From the NCBI GenBank assembly GCA_002495535.1, contig DAFX01000083.1, positions 1 through 17,006 of the forward strand: DNA of 17,006 nucleotides. Reading direction: 5' to 3'. This stretch comes from Euryarchaeota archaeon UBA433 (GTDB lineage: Archaea > Thermoplasmatota > Poseidoniia > Poseidoniales > Poseidoniaceae). Position numbers and translations under genes: made by a program. Positions 8,227 through 15,819 of the stretch are shown piece after piece. The number at the start of each line of letters is the position of its first letter. The first letter of the stretch is position 1. The notes beneath the pieces were generated by a model. The model was not told where the DNA came from. It saw nothing but the letters and a program-made list of their open reading frames with translations, and made no database searches.

Positions 8227-9944
8227 AACCTGTGGGCCAACGTCCGTTCGCCTTCGCCCTCCTGATGGCGCTGATGCTCCCGATGCTTCCAACGAGTGCG
8301 GAAACAAGCACGTTTGAAGAACAATTTTCCCTCGAATGGTCCCACGATTTCGGTGATGTTTACATCACGACAGCACCTCTTTTTCATGGGGAACAACTGT
8401 TTGTTCGAACCTCCGCCTCATGGGGTGGTCACGACCTACCTAGCATCGCCTCATTTGATCTGAACGGCGAACTTCTGTGGTCGTTCAGCAATTCGAACTC
8501 AACCCAACACGACATGTCTCCGTTTCTGCTCGTCAAATCAGGATCCGGCGCTTGTGGGGTGTGGCCATGGATGCTCATCACCGGTTGGTCCGACGGTACG
8601 GTAGAAGCGAGGTCACCGACCGATGGGCGATTGCTGTGGTCATACCATTCTGAGCCAATCACATGGGGCATTACGGGCTCGATGGTGGCCTACGAGGACC
8701 AAATTATCATTCCAACCCGTTCGGGTTTGTCATCGCTGTGCGCATCTACGGGAGCCGCACAATGGGAAGTCGAAACCGGGCTCGGCTGGAGGAACGGCGT
8801 GAGTGTTGGTGAGGGCAGTTTCTACCTAGGCGACGAATCTGGTATGCTTTGGGCAGTCTCAAACAATGCAACGGTTCGTTCCGTGGCACTCGATGATGGC
8901 AAGATCAGACACGCCCCCTTACTCACGCCAGCCGGACTTTTCGTCCAATCACAGGGAGTGCGAAGCAGTACGGTCTATCTCATTGATCCAGGTACTCTTG
9001 AAGTGAAAACGACGATGAAAATAGGTGGTTCGCCGGCCATCCCTCTCGGTTTTGATCATTATGTTTTGTCTGCAGATTCGGAATCGGTCCGACTGTATGA
9101 TTGCACCATGAATTGCACAATGACCGATCAGGCACCATTCCGTTCCAATGGTGAAATTGCAGCGGTGCATGATGGTCATTACATGCTGCCCTACAACGGG
9201 GATGCAATCGGATGGGCCCTCCTTGAACTTGGGAACAACAGCACATTCGAATTGCAAACGGTCGCAACTGGGGCGGACGGTTACTCCACTGCAGCCCCAG
9301 CCTTCCTCCAAACCGACACCAGGCAGTTGGTTGCTTTTGGCAGTGATGATGGCGAGGTGTTTGTCTATTCCACTCAAGAAAAAGCAGTCAATAGCGAGCC
9401 TATACCCGCACCTCATGACTTCAACTGGTTGGCTCAAGGGGTAGTGTTTCTGCTCTTTTTATCGCTCGGTGGTGCGGCCATACAATTGCTCAGAAACCAG
9501 GGCACGTCAGTTTTGAAATTTCTAAGCGTCTATGTTCTTTTGATCGGGCTTTTGGTCGTTGATGATGTTGCACTTCAATGGTCAGAATGGATTGAAGATT
9601 CAACACCAACTTCGGAAAACAAAGAGCCATGGAACGAAACTTGGGATGAATCATGGCGAGGCACCCAAGTTGTCACCATCACGCTTGGCGGCGAGGATTT
9701 TACCATTGGCGGGTTTGAAAACTACACCAATGTCTTCGAACTTACCGAAGCAGCCTGCGACGAACTCGATTTAGAAATTCAGTCGGAATCAACGAGTATG
9801 GGCCAATACATCCTCGCTTTTGAGAACGAAACCGGTGAAGGCTGGGAATACACCGTAGACGGACGTCTTGCCTCGGTTTCTTCTGATTTGAAGCCACTCG
9901 ATTCCTCTTCCAGAGTGCATTGGTACCCAGTTGAAGCGAGGTAA
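8223..9944 (+). CDS. Secreted PQQ-type beta-propeller protein with two TM segments and a DUF4430-like (transcobalamin-like) C-terminal domain
   Basis: A signal peptide covers about residues 1-26 (positive PVGQRP, hydrophobic FAFALLMALMLPMLP, cleavage near TSA-ET). Residues 30-390 hold repeated blades typical of PQQ-like propellers, such as NGELLWSF, DGRLLWSY and STGAAQWEV. Two hydrophobic segments follow (about 400-424 and 430-453) with a short basic loop between them, then an acidic Trp-rich linker. The last 95 residues include GEGWEYTVDGRLAS and HWYP, matching the GWxYxVNG...W.Y pattern of DUF4430, the domain related to the C-terminal half of transcobalamin/intrinsic factor. With the signal peptide cleaved and two crossings, both propeller and C-terminal domain should face outside. 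The next gene, 20 bp on, is an ECF S component with cobalamin-type motifs, so a B12-capture role is plausible but inferred. The GTG start overlaps the gatE stop as GTGA. Another GTG lies three codons on. Confidence 0.75.
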   Translation: MKPVGQRPFAFALLMALMLPMLPTSAETSTFEEQFSLEWSHDFGDVYITTAPLFHGEQLFVRTSASWGGHDLPSIASFDLNGELLWSFSNSNSTQHDMSPFLLVKSGSGACGVWPWMLITGWSDGTVEARSPTDGRLLWSYHSEPITWGITGSMVAYEDQIIIPTRSGLSSLCASTGAAQWEVETGLGWRNGVSVGEGSFYLGDESGMLWAVSNNATVRSVALDDGKIRHAPLLTPAGLFVQSQGVRSSTVYLIDPGTLEVKTTMKIGGSPAIPLGFDHYVLSADSESVRLYDCTMNCTMTDQAPFRSNGEIAAVHDGHYMLPYNGDAIGWALLELGNNSTFELQTVATGADGYSTAAPAFLQTDTRQLVAFGSDDGEVFVYSTQEKAVNSEPIPAPHDFNWLAQGVVFLLFLSLGGAAIQLLRNQGTSVLKFLSVYVLLIGLLVVDDVALQWSEWIEDSTPTSENKEPWNETWDESWRGTQVVTITLGGEDFTIGGFENYTNVFELTEAACDELDLEIQSESTSMGQYILAFENETGEGWEYTVDGRLASVSSDLKPLDSSSRVHWYPVEAR

Positions 9945-9964
9945 GCCTCAAATCTTGGCGGCCA

Positions 9965-10636
9965 GTGGCTGTCATTATGTTCCAAGCCCTTGGCACCCAC
10001 GGCCCCGAGCTTTCGCCAACGATGGCTCTGGTTTTGGACATCATTCTCCTCACGGCTGCGTTCTGGCTTCTTTCGGGTCCAAATCGAAGGTCTGCCCATG
10101 ACGTTGTCCTCATGGCGACACTGGTTGTGAGCGTCTCACTTCTGCGTGTTGTGATGCAACCCCTTCCAAACGTACAACCGGTTACAGCTGCTTGCCTCTT
10201 GGTCGGCGCTCAACTCGGCGCTCGACGAGGTGCAGCATTCGCAGTGATGGTAGCAATGCTGTCAAATTTCATAATGGGCGATGGTTGGTGGACTGTTTTC
10301 CAGGCAATAGGGTGGGCAAGCGTTGCCGTTCTGGGTGCTAAATCGGGCCTCGTTGTCGATGGCGTTTACAATGCTGGTCGTACGGCGCTTGCGGCAATTG
10401 GTTCGGCCTTTTTATTCGGACTCATCGTTTCGTTTTCGATCCTCGATGGCACATTTGGTCCGGTTGATTTCGCGTTCTACTTGCTGAACGGACTGCCGTT
10501 TGATGCCTTGCATGCCTTGGGCAACGTCACCTTCACAATCTGGTTTGGTGCTTGGTTCAGTTCAATCTTAGCAGAACGACCAACACTTGAGGCGTTGGAG
10601 TACACGGTGTTGGATGGCCATGGTATCGACGCCTGA
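9965..10636 (+). CDS. ECF transporter S component, possibly cobalamin-specific
   Basis: S components are small membrane proteins that bind a vitamin and hand it to the shared ECF energizing module (two ATPases plus EcfT). This 223-residue protein is almost entirely hydrophobic, with about six predicted membrane helices. It carries motifs I associate with cobalamin-type (CbrT-like) S proteins: LLRVVMQPLPNVQPV (about 59-73), LLVGAQLGARRGA (about 78-90), and SNFIMGDGWWTVFQAIGWAS (about 100-119). The preceding gene's DUF4430-like domain, 20 bp upstream, points the same way. Substrate assignment remains inference; queuosine-precursor or other vitamin S proteins share part of this pattern. The start is GTG 9965, with an in-frame ATG at 9977 as the alternative. 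No EcfA or EcfT gene is in the window. The first pth2 begins 10 bp after the stop. Confidence 0.75.
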   Translation: MAVIMFQALGTHGPELSPTMALVLDIILLTAAFWLLSGPNRRSAHDVVLMATLVVSVSLLRVVMQPLPNVQPVTAACLLVGAQLGARRGAAFAVMVAMLSNFIMGDGWWTVFQAIGWASVAVLGAKSGLVVDGVYNAGRTALAAIGSAFLFGLIVSFSILDGTFGPVDFAFYLLNGLPFDALHALGNVTFTIWFGAWFSSILAERPTLEALEYTVLDGHGIDA

Positions 10637-10646
10637 TGACCCAACG

Positions 10647-10988
10647 ATGGCCTTGATTGTCCGTCATGACTTGCGTCTTTCTTCAGGCAAAGTAGCGGTT
10701 CAATGCGCCCATGCAGCCGTCTCCTGTACCCTTGCAGCGCGCAAGAGCCACGCCCGGCTCGTGGAACGATGGCGGCAGGGCGGCGCCCGCAAGATTTGCC
10801 TCAAAATAGAGAATCTGAAAGAACTCCAGCGTCTTGCAGGACAGGCCCAAGCGGCAGGCTTAGTGACGCACCTGGTCAAAGATGCTGGCCATACAGAAGT
10901 GGAGCCTGGGACCGTGACCGTGCTCGGGATCGGCCCCGGACCTCGTCGCTCAATCGATGCTCTGGTCGGAGATTTGAAACCATACTGA
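10647..10988 (+). CDS. pth2: Peptidyl-tRNA hydrolase type 2, copy A
   Basis: PTH2 cleaves peptidyl-tRNA released from stalled ribosomes, freeing tRNA for reuse in the cytosol. The 113 residues match the family from end to end: VRHDLRLSSGKVAVQCAHAA (Lys15, Gln19, His22), a helix ending in RWRQGGARKICLKI, then KDAGHTEVEPGTVTVLGIGP (Asp79, Thr83) and a closing DALVGDLKPY. The conserved Lys near the N-terminus and the Asp and Thr of DAGxT, which are implicated in catalysis, are present. It differs from typical archaeal PTH2 in having LSSGK for MGKGK and PY for LL at the end. The start ATG 10647 gives the usual family N-terminus (MALIVRHDL). An ATG at 10620 would add nine residues and overlap the S-component gene. 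A second, more canonical copy follows 14 bp later. Confidence 0.9.
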   Translation: MALIVRHDLRLSSGKVAVQCAHAAVSCTLAARKSHARLVERWRQGGARKICLKIENLKELQRLAGQAQAAGLVTHLVKDAGHTEVEPGTVTVLGIGPGPRRSIDALVGDLKPY

Positions 10989-11002
10989 CCGTTCGTACAA
11001 GC

Positions 11003-11419
11003 ATGGGTCTGCGTTCATTTCTCCACAAAATAACCGCGCCACGCCCGCACGGGACCGCACCCACCGGGGATTTGAAAATGGTCTTCGTCGTCAACCACGG
11101 ATTGAAAATGGGCAAGGGTAAGATTGCAGCCCAGGTTGGGCACGGTGCTGTGCAGGCCATGCTTAATGGAGGAAACAAAAACCCTCTGATGATTGAGGCA
11201 TGGCTTGGTACGGGTCAGAAGAAAATCTGCGTGAAGGGGAATGATGCATCACACCTTGAGCAGATTGAACAACAAGCGGCAGAACTCAATATCCTCACCT
11301 CGATTGTACGGGACGCCGGTCACACCCAAATCCCGAGCGGTTCGTTGACCATCTTGGCCCTAGGGCCTGCAGGCGCTGAGCAACTCGAGCCAATTACCGG
11401 GGCACTCAAACTGTTGTAA
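11003..11419 (+). CDS. pth2: Peptidyl-tRNA hydrolase type 2, copy B
   Basis: This is a second PTH2 directly after the first, 138 residues from ATG 11003. Its core resembles standard archaeal PTH2 more closely than copy A: KMGKGKIAAQVGHGAVQAML (Lys40, Gln44, His47), WLGTGQKKICVKG, VRDAGHTQIPSGSLTILALGP (Asp104, Thr108) and ITGALKLL at the C-terminus. One oddity is VVNHGLKM, where the family has VVRxDLxM, so a widely conserved Arg and Asp are both replaced. A 25-residue N-terminal extension (rich in Arg, Pro and His) is unusual. It disappears if translation starts at ATG 11078, which has GGGGAT upstream and gives 113 residues, the same as copy A; the start is therefore uncertain. The catalytic Lys and DAGxT are kept, so it is probably active. 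It is cotranscribed with copy A and followed 41 bp on by the threonine aldolase. Confidence 0.88.
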   Translation: MGLRSFLHKITAPRPHGTAPTGDLKMVFVVNHGLKMGKGKIAAQVGHGAVQAMLNGGNKNPLMIEAWLGTGQKKICVKGNDASHLEQIEQQAAELNILTSIVRDAGHTQIPSGSLTILALGPAGAEQLEPITGALKLL

Positions 11420-11460
11420 TTTGCCACCGCTTTGATGAAGGGGGGCGCCATCGGTCAACC

Positions 11461-12504
11461 ATGCGCCACTATTCGACAGACCGCATCGATTTGCGCTCAG
11501 ACACCGTGACTCAACCCACCCCGGCTATGCGCGATGCTATGCACCACGCAGCAGTTGGCGACGATGTGCTCGGCGACGATCCGACCGTTCGCCAACTTGA
11601 AACACGCATGGCGGAAATGTGCGGAAAAGAGGCGGCACTTTTTGTTCCATCAGGCACCATGGCAAACGCGATTGCCCTCCGATGCCACACTTCACCAGGT
11701 GATGAAATCATCACCGCAAAAAACAGCCATATCTACATCTATGAAGGTGGTGGCTTCGCCGCTCTGTGTGGTGCATCCGTTGCCCTTGTCGATGTCCATG
11801 GCGGGCTGATGCGACCTGAGGATGTTCAATTGGCCATCCGAAAGCAGGCAGGCTCACTCTCACACTACCCCGATGGCACACTGGTTTGTGTTGAGAACAC
11901 TTCAAACCGAGGCGGAGGCGCGTGTTATCCACAAGAGACCTTGGATGAAATTGCAGCTGTAGCCAAAGCGAACAACTGCGCTACGCACATGGACGGGGCA
12001 AGGGTGTTCAATGCGTCTGTGGCGACAAAAACCCCGCTCAATCGCATGGTGCGTGATTACGATTCGATTTCGATTTGCCTTTCAAAGGGCCTTGGTGCCC
12101 CAATTGGGTCGGTGCTCGTTGGGTCTTCGACATTTATCTCTCAAGCCCACCGCTGGCGCAAGATGTTTGGCGGGGGTATGAGGCAAGCAGGAATGTTGGC
12201 AGCAGCAGGGCTTCACGCACTCGACCATCACGTCGAACGGATGGAAGAAGACCATTCACGTGCGGTCCGACTTGCCAAAGCCATCGATCAAGTTGAGGGG
12301 TTTTCGGTAGATCTTACAACCGTTGAAACCAATATGGTGTACTTTGACTCCACCAAAAGCGCTTCCAGCATCATGGATGCTCTTGCTGCGAACGGCATCG
12401 ATGTGCTCGATATCGGGCCGAACAGTTGCCGAATTGTCGTGCATTTGCATGTGACCGATGATGACGTCAATAAGGTGATTGAAACATTCAGCACTCATTT
12501 GTGA
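11461..12504 (+). CDS. ltaE: Low-specificity L-threonine aldolase (PLP enzyme)
   Basis: This fold-type I PLP enzyme cleaves L-threonine or L-allo-threonine to glycine and acetaldehyde. At 347 residues it has the usual length. It shows the family signatures IDLRSDTVTQPTPAM (about 9-23), GDDVLGDDPTVRQLE, FVPSGTMANAIAL, NSHIYIYEGGG (His90, which stacks on PLP in relatives), HMDGARVFNA (about 176-185), SICLSKGLGAPIGS with the PLP lysine at Lys209, and RWRKMFGGGMRQAG. The frequent ENTHN motif reads ENTSN here; this position varies within the family, so activity is not in doubt. The start at ATG 11461 places the DLRSDT motif at its normal distance from the N-terminus. Its neighbours (pth2 upstream, an unknown gene 31 bp downstream) do not point to a pathway. 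In such organisms it could supply glycine. Confidence 0.93.
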   Translation: MRHYSTDRIDLRSDTVTQPTPAMRDAMHHAAVGDDVLGDDPTVRQLETRMAEMCGKEAALFVPSGTMANAIALRCHTSPGDEIITAKNSHIYIYEGGGFAALCGASVALVDVHGGLMRPEDVQLAIRKQAGSLSHYPDGTLVCVENTSNRGGGACYPQETLDEIAAVAKANNCATHMDGARVFNASVATKTPLNRMVRDYDSISICLSKGLGAPIGSVLVGSSTFISQAHRWRKMFGGGMRQAGMLAAAGLHALDHHVERMEEDHSRAVRLAKAIDQVEGFSVDLTTVETNMVYFDSTKSASSIMDALAANGIDVLDIGPNSCRIVVHLHVTDDDVNKVIETFSTHL

Positions 12505-12535
12505 AGTTGATAAACGGTTGGGCAGTTTATCCCTC

Positions 12536-14932
12536 ATGAGCAACCGCGCATCAACTCATTGTTCGGTGTGCGACCAAAGGAAACCAATCTCTCCATGCGC
12601 TCTTTGCAAGTCCCTTACCAAAAAGTCAACAAAAAAAGAATGGGATTACGAAGTCCCTCACCTCTTGCAAAACGAGGTGGTAGCGGCACTGGGCGGACCA
12701 CACCAAAACGTGAAGCAGCGCTGGAAACTTCTTCTTGCGAGTTTCGAGCACTCCGCAGATATCGAGTGGGCAAGATTGGACCCGTTGCTCGATCCGGTTG
12801 TTGAACTGCCAGCATCAGAAGCCCACCTGCTGGAAATTGCATCACACATCGAGCATGGCCTCAAACTCTCAAATGATGAACGGATGACCCTCCACAAAGG
12901 GTTTCTAATGCACGATGGCCTCCATTTTTCATTTCAAGATCACAAACTCAGCATGAATGGGCGGCAATTGCCGTGTTTGGTACCAAGTGTCTCCCTTCTT
13001 CGCGTCCTGAGTTCCAAATCCAAACGAACCGGATGGAATTTGAGCCAATTGATGATCCTCATGGGCTGCAGCGATACCGCAGGAACTAACCTCAAACGTC
13101 CACCCGAACCGCGCGGGGAAAACCACCGGGCATTCCGACTCAGATACCGTCGATATATGCGCCGTTTTCAGCACCCGAGCCGCCAGGCTGCCGAGCATTT
13201 GTTTACCTGGCTCGGGTGGATGTCGGAAGAACATATTCCCCCGCCACCAAACTACATCCTACACCCTCTTGCGGCATGGGCGCGAGATATCAAAAATCGA
13301 TTGGATGGTGGCAATCACTTGTTGGAAAACATCACAGAAGCGTTTGCAAATCATCCGGCGGGTTTGGAAGAGTTAAGCCACTACCCATGGTTACAAAGAT
13401 GGGAATCGTACACGGGAACAAGGCAAGAAAATGCTCCATCAGCCTTCCCACTCCGTACAATCGGGGGAAAACTCAAGCTACGGGTGCGGACGAAATCAGG
13501 AACAAATCGCAATACGAATGTGCAAGAAACGCCGAAGGCCTGGGCGTTGTTATTCTCGATGGCCCTCTCGCCGCTGACATCCCATGCGGGAGAGACATTG
13601 TTTTGCATTCAAAAAAACTGGACCTCTGTCGCCGACGCGCCATTGAAAATACCGAAGCCCGTCAAGCGTTCCATTGAATTTCTCAACGAAGTCATGCAGG
13701 GCGGCGGCGAGCGTGTTTATGTTCATGGCAAACACATCCTCGTCGTAGGTCGATTGGGGCATTTCTACGAAGTGATTGCCGGACGTGGTGCACATGGCGC
13801 CCCGTTTGTCATACGAATGATCGATTCACTCCAACCTCGGCGAACAACTCCTATTTGCATTCATGCTGGCACTTTCCACACCACCTTGCCCCTCGGCGAT
13901 ACGATGGCGTCGGTTGTTCTCACGCTGCTTGATGACGTAAAAGGGGCATCTCGAATGGAATCCTTGCTGGACATACTTGCCCACCACCCGCCGCTTGGTT
14001 TTCCTGGACTTCTCAAAGACGAACATGTGGACATGCTTGATACAACCTCCCTTGAGACCCTCAAGGGCCTCCTTCGTTCGAGGCGTCGAGGTATGACGGC
14101 CCCATATTGGCTTCAAGAATTTAGAGATCAGTTCGAGGGAGATGGGCCTGGGCTGAATGGTCCACCGCGAGATTTGTATTACCAGTACATGGAACGACGA
14201 AACCGCCGATATCAGCACCGAGACTACGTTCCGGTCGACGGGCACATTGGCACGGCAACAACCCTTGTGCTCCATGCTGCGGCAGCCAAACAGCAAGTGC
14301 CACTCAAAGCCATGGCTAAATTGTGGACTCAATCACTGGCGGAGGCAGAGGAACGTGAGCCTGAACCTAGGGGCCCACCAGCCGAAGGGGCGTTCAACAT
14401 GCGTTTCTTTGGTAGGCAAGATTGGATGTTTCTGCGAAATCGCGGGCAAGCTGAAGAAGACGCGCCGATCGGAGACATTCGGAATGGCGAACGACGGTTC
14501 TGCGAGGTCTTCCCTCGAATTTGGGAAGCAATGCTGTTGCAACCAATTGGCTCAACCATGCTCATGGGGGGCAATGATGGTGTTGATGTTTCCTTTGAAG
14601 ATTGCATGCTTCGAGCCACGGTCAGGTCGGCCGAAGAACGCAGCCTTATCCGTCGCTTTGCTCGAGAGGCAGGGTATGCAGAGGATGGCCGTCGGGACGG
14701 ACGTGTTGTGTTCCGGCGCCGAGACCATCCACGGCAGTGGGCCCGAAGAAACTTGAGCGAAACACTCAATCGAGCACAGCAGCGGTTTGGTTTCAGAGGA
14801 GCACCACCATGGTGGTGGCATTACATTGAAGCAGAACGAGCACCAGATGAAGCGCCAATGTTCCGCTGGGAACTTGGTGAGGATTTACGCGATGACAATC
14901 AGCGCAATTTAGCAGGCGATTTTCAACCTTGA
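12536..14932 (+). CDS. Unknown 798-residue protein with an N-terminal CxxC-x8-CxxC zinc-ribbon-like motif
   Basis: I do not recognise this protein. Residues 9-24 hold C9-x2-C12 and C21-x2-C24, which suggests a small zinc-binding ribbon, followed by a Lys-rich stretch (KSLTKKSTKKE). No signal peptide or membrane helix is visible, so it is probably cytosolic. A central part (about 400-470) has hydrophobic strand-like segments and GRLGHFYEVIAGRGAHGAP, ICIHAGTFHTTLPLGDTMAS and LDDVKGASRMESLLDILAHH. The C-terminal third is rich in Arg, Trp and Met (for example RRNRRYQHRDY, RRFCEVFPRIWEAML, PPWWWHYIEAE). The zinc ribbon and basic patches would suit a nucleic-acid-binding protein, but that is speculation. 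Start ATG 12536 keeps the cysteine motif and lies 31 bp after ltaE; a TTG at 12479 inside ltaE is less likely. The frame is uninterrupted and codon use matches the neighbours. The 3' end overlaps the convergent thioredoxin-like gene by 10 bp. Confidence 0.75.
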   Translation: MSNRASTHCSVCDQRKPISPCALCKSLTKKSTKKEWDYEVPHLLQNEVVAALGGPHQNVKQRWKLLLASFEHSADIEWARLDPLLDPVVELPASEAHLLEIASHIEHGLKLSNDERMTLHKGFLMHDGLHFSFQDHKLSMNGRQLPCLVPSVSLLRVLSSKSKRTGWNLSQLMILMGCSDTAGTNLKRPPEPRGENHRAFRLRYRRYMRRFQHPSRQAAEHLFTWLGWMSEEHIPPPPNYILHPLAAWARDIKNRLDGGNHLLENITEAFANHPAGLEELSHYPWLQRWESYTGTRQENAPSAFPLRTIGGKLKLRVRTKSGTNRNTNVQETPKAWALLFSMALSPLTSHAGETLFCIQKNWTSVADAPLKIPKPVKRSIEFLNEVMQGGGERVYVHGKHILVVGRLGHFYEVIAGRGAHGAPFVIRMIDSLQPRRTTPICIHAGTFHTTLPLGDTMASVVLTLLDDVKGASRMESLLDILAHHPPLGFPGLLKDEHVDMLDTTSLETLKGLLRSRRRGMTAPYWLQEFRDQFEGDGPGLNGPPRDLYYQYMERRNRRYQHRDYVPVDGHIGTATTLVLHAAAAKQQVPLKAMAKLWTQSLAEAEEREPEPRGPPAEGAFNMRFFGRQDWMFLRNRGQAEEDAPIGDIRNGERRFCEVFPRIWEAMLLQPIGSTMLMGGNDGVDVSFEDCMLRATVRSAEERSLIRRFAREAGYAEDGRRDGRVVFRRRDHPRQWARRNLSETLNRAQQRFGFRGAPPWWWHYIEAERAPDEAPMFRWELGEDLRDDNQRNLAGDFQP

Positions 14933-15819
14933 TCGGTACGTCTTGAGATCGCCGCTGCACCAATGATTGCTAGTGTACCCAAGCTGTGCACGAAGGGAAG
15001 GAAGGAGTCACCTTCGTCCGAATCCACCAAAGGTGGAGAGATGACAGGCTCTTCAACGAGCGGATTGAATTGATACACCAAATGGACTGAGAGGTCATTT
15101 TCATCGAAGGCATCGGGTAAGACGACGTTCATTTCCCCTTGAGATTCGTTGCCAAGGTGAATGATGTCTCGGACAATATGAGGGTAGTTTTCCAGTCCAT
15201 TGGTCCCTTCTTCGAAATAAGCAGAGGCTTCAATGACCCACAGGTAGGCACCTAGGGTCCCTTCTCCGAATTGCGTTCGATCCACATCGAGCGACCATGC
15301 CACATTGCCTCCTTCTGAGGCCGGGATCCAGGTGAAACTGCTCGTACCGTTCCCAAGCATCAATGGTTGCTGAATGATAGTAGTGAAATCTTGCTGGAGG
15401 CTGTCGGATTGCGGCACGCTTCCACGGACCATGGTGCTCCCATTGAACACAACAGCAGGAGGCGAATATCGCCCGTAACGATCGTGGAATCGAGCATCGA
15501 GCACATCTGTACCAAATGGATCTTGGACTTCTGAAATTGAGCGGTGGATGTGGTATTGCTGCATGGATAGGTTCGTTTCGATGTCATCCAATGCGTGTTC
15601 TACGTCAACACAATTGGAGCACCATGTGGCCGTGTAGACTTCGACCACAGTCGGTAGATCGCTTAGATTGTGGATGCTCGTGGTGGTTGAATTTGCATCT
15701 GTCGATTGCCCTCCAAAGACAGCACCAGATTGGAGCGTTTCAGCGGCACCAGCGCTTGCGCCCTGGCAGCAAAACAGGACCGCTATCAAGCATGCGAGGC
15801 CGACTTTTGAGTATCCCAT
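14923..15819 (-). CDS. Secreted, C-terminally anchored thioredoxin-fold protein
   Basis: The 298-residue protein begins with a signal peptide (MGYSKVGLACLIAVLFCCQ, cleavage probably near GASA-GAAE). A thioredoxin-like domain follows, with VVEVYTATWCSNCVDVEHA carrying the redox pair C67-S-N-C70, and SPPAVVFNG (about 119-127), whose Pro fits the cis-proline loop facing the active site. The remaining 150 residues form a second, beta-rich domain (SFTWIPASEGGNVAWSLDVD, GEMNVVLPDAFDE) unlike thioredoxin. The C-terminus has a proline-containing hydrophobic stretch (LPFVHSLGTLAIIGAAAIS) followed by RRTDQG, a layout typical of membrane-anchored or sortase-processed archaeal surface proteins. It likely handles disulfides of exported proteins, but its partner is unknown. 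ATG 15819 is the only start that gives a complete signal peptide, and it lies inside the upstream TFB-like gene (34-bp overlap). It converges with the unknown gene, with a 10-bp overlap. Confidence 0.8.
   Translation of the reverse strand: MGYSKVGLACLIAVLFCCQGASAGAAETLQSGAVFGGQSTDANSTTTSIHNLSDLPTVVEVYTATWCSNCVDVEHALDDIETNLSMQQYHIHRSISEVQDPFGTDVLDARFHDRYGRYSPPAVVFNGSTMVRGSVPQSDSLQQDFTTIIQQPLMLGNGTSSFTWIPASEGGNVAWSLDVDRTQFGEGTLGAYLWVIEASAYFEEGTNGLENYPHIVRDIIHLGNESQGEMNVVLPDAFDENDLSVHLVYQFNPLVEEPVISPPLVDSDEGDSFLPFVHSLGTLAIIGAAAISRRTDQG

Noticed and set aside
9742..10113. Minus-strand open frames of 106 and 123 codons across the propeller/ECF S junction
   Set aside because: They run antisense to two genes with clear domain signatures and show no plausible start context or motifs.
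11896..11907. ENTSN in place of the common ENTHN motif of threonine aldolase
   Set aside because: This position varies in the family, and the PLP lysine, the stacking His and the DGAR motif are intact, so it is not evidence of altered function.
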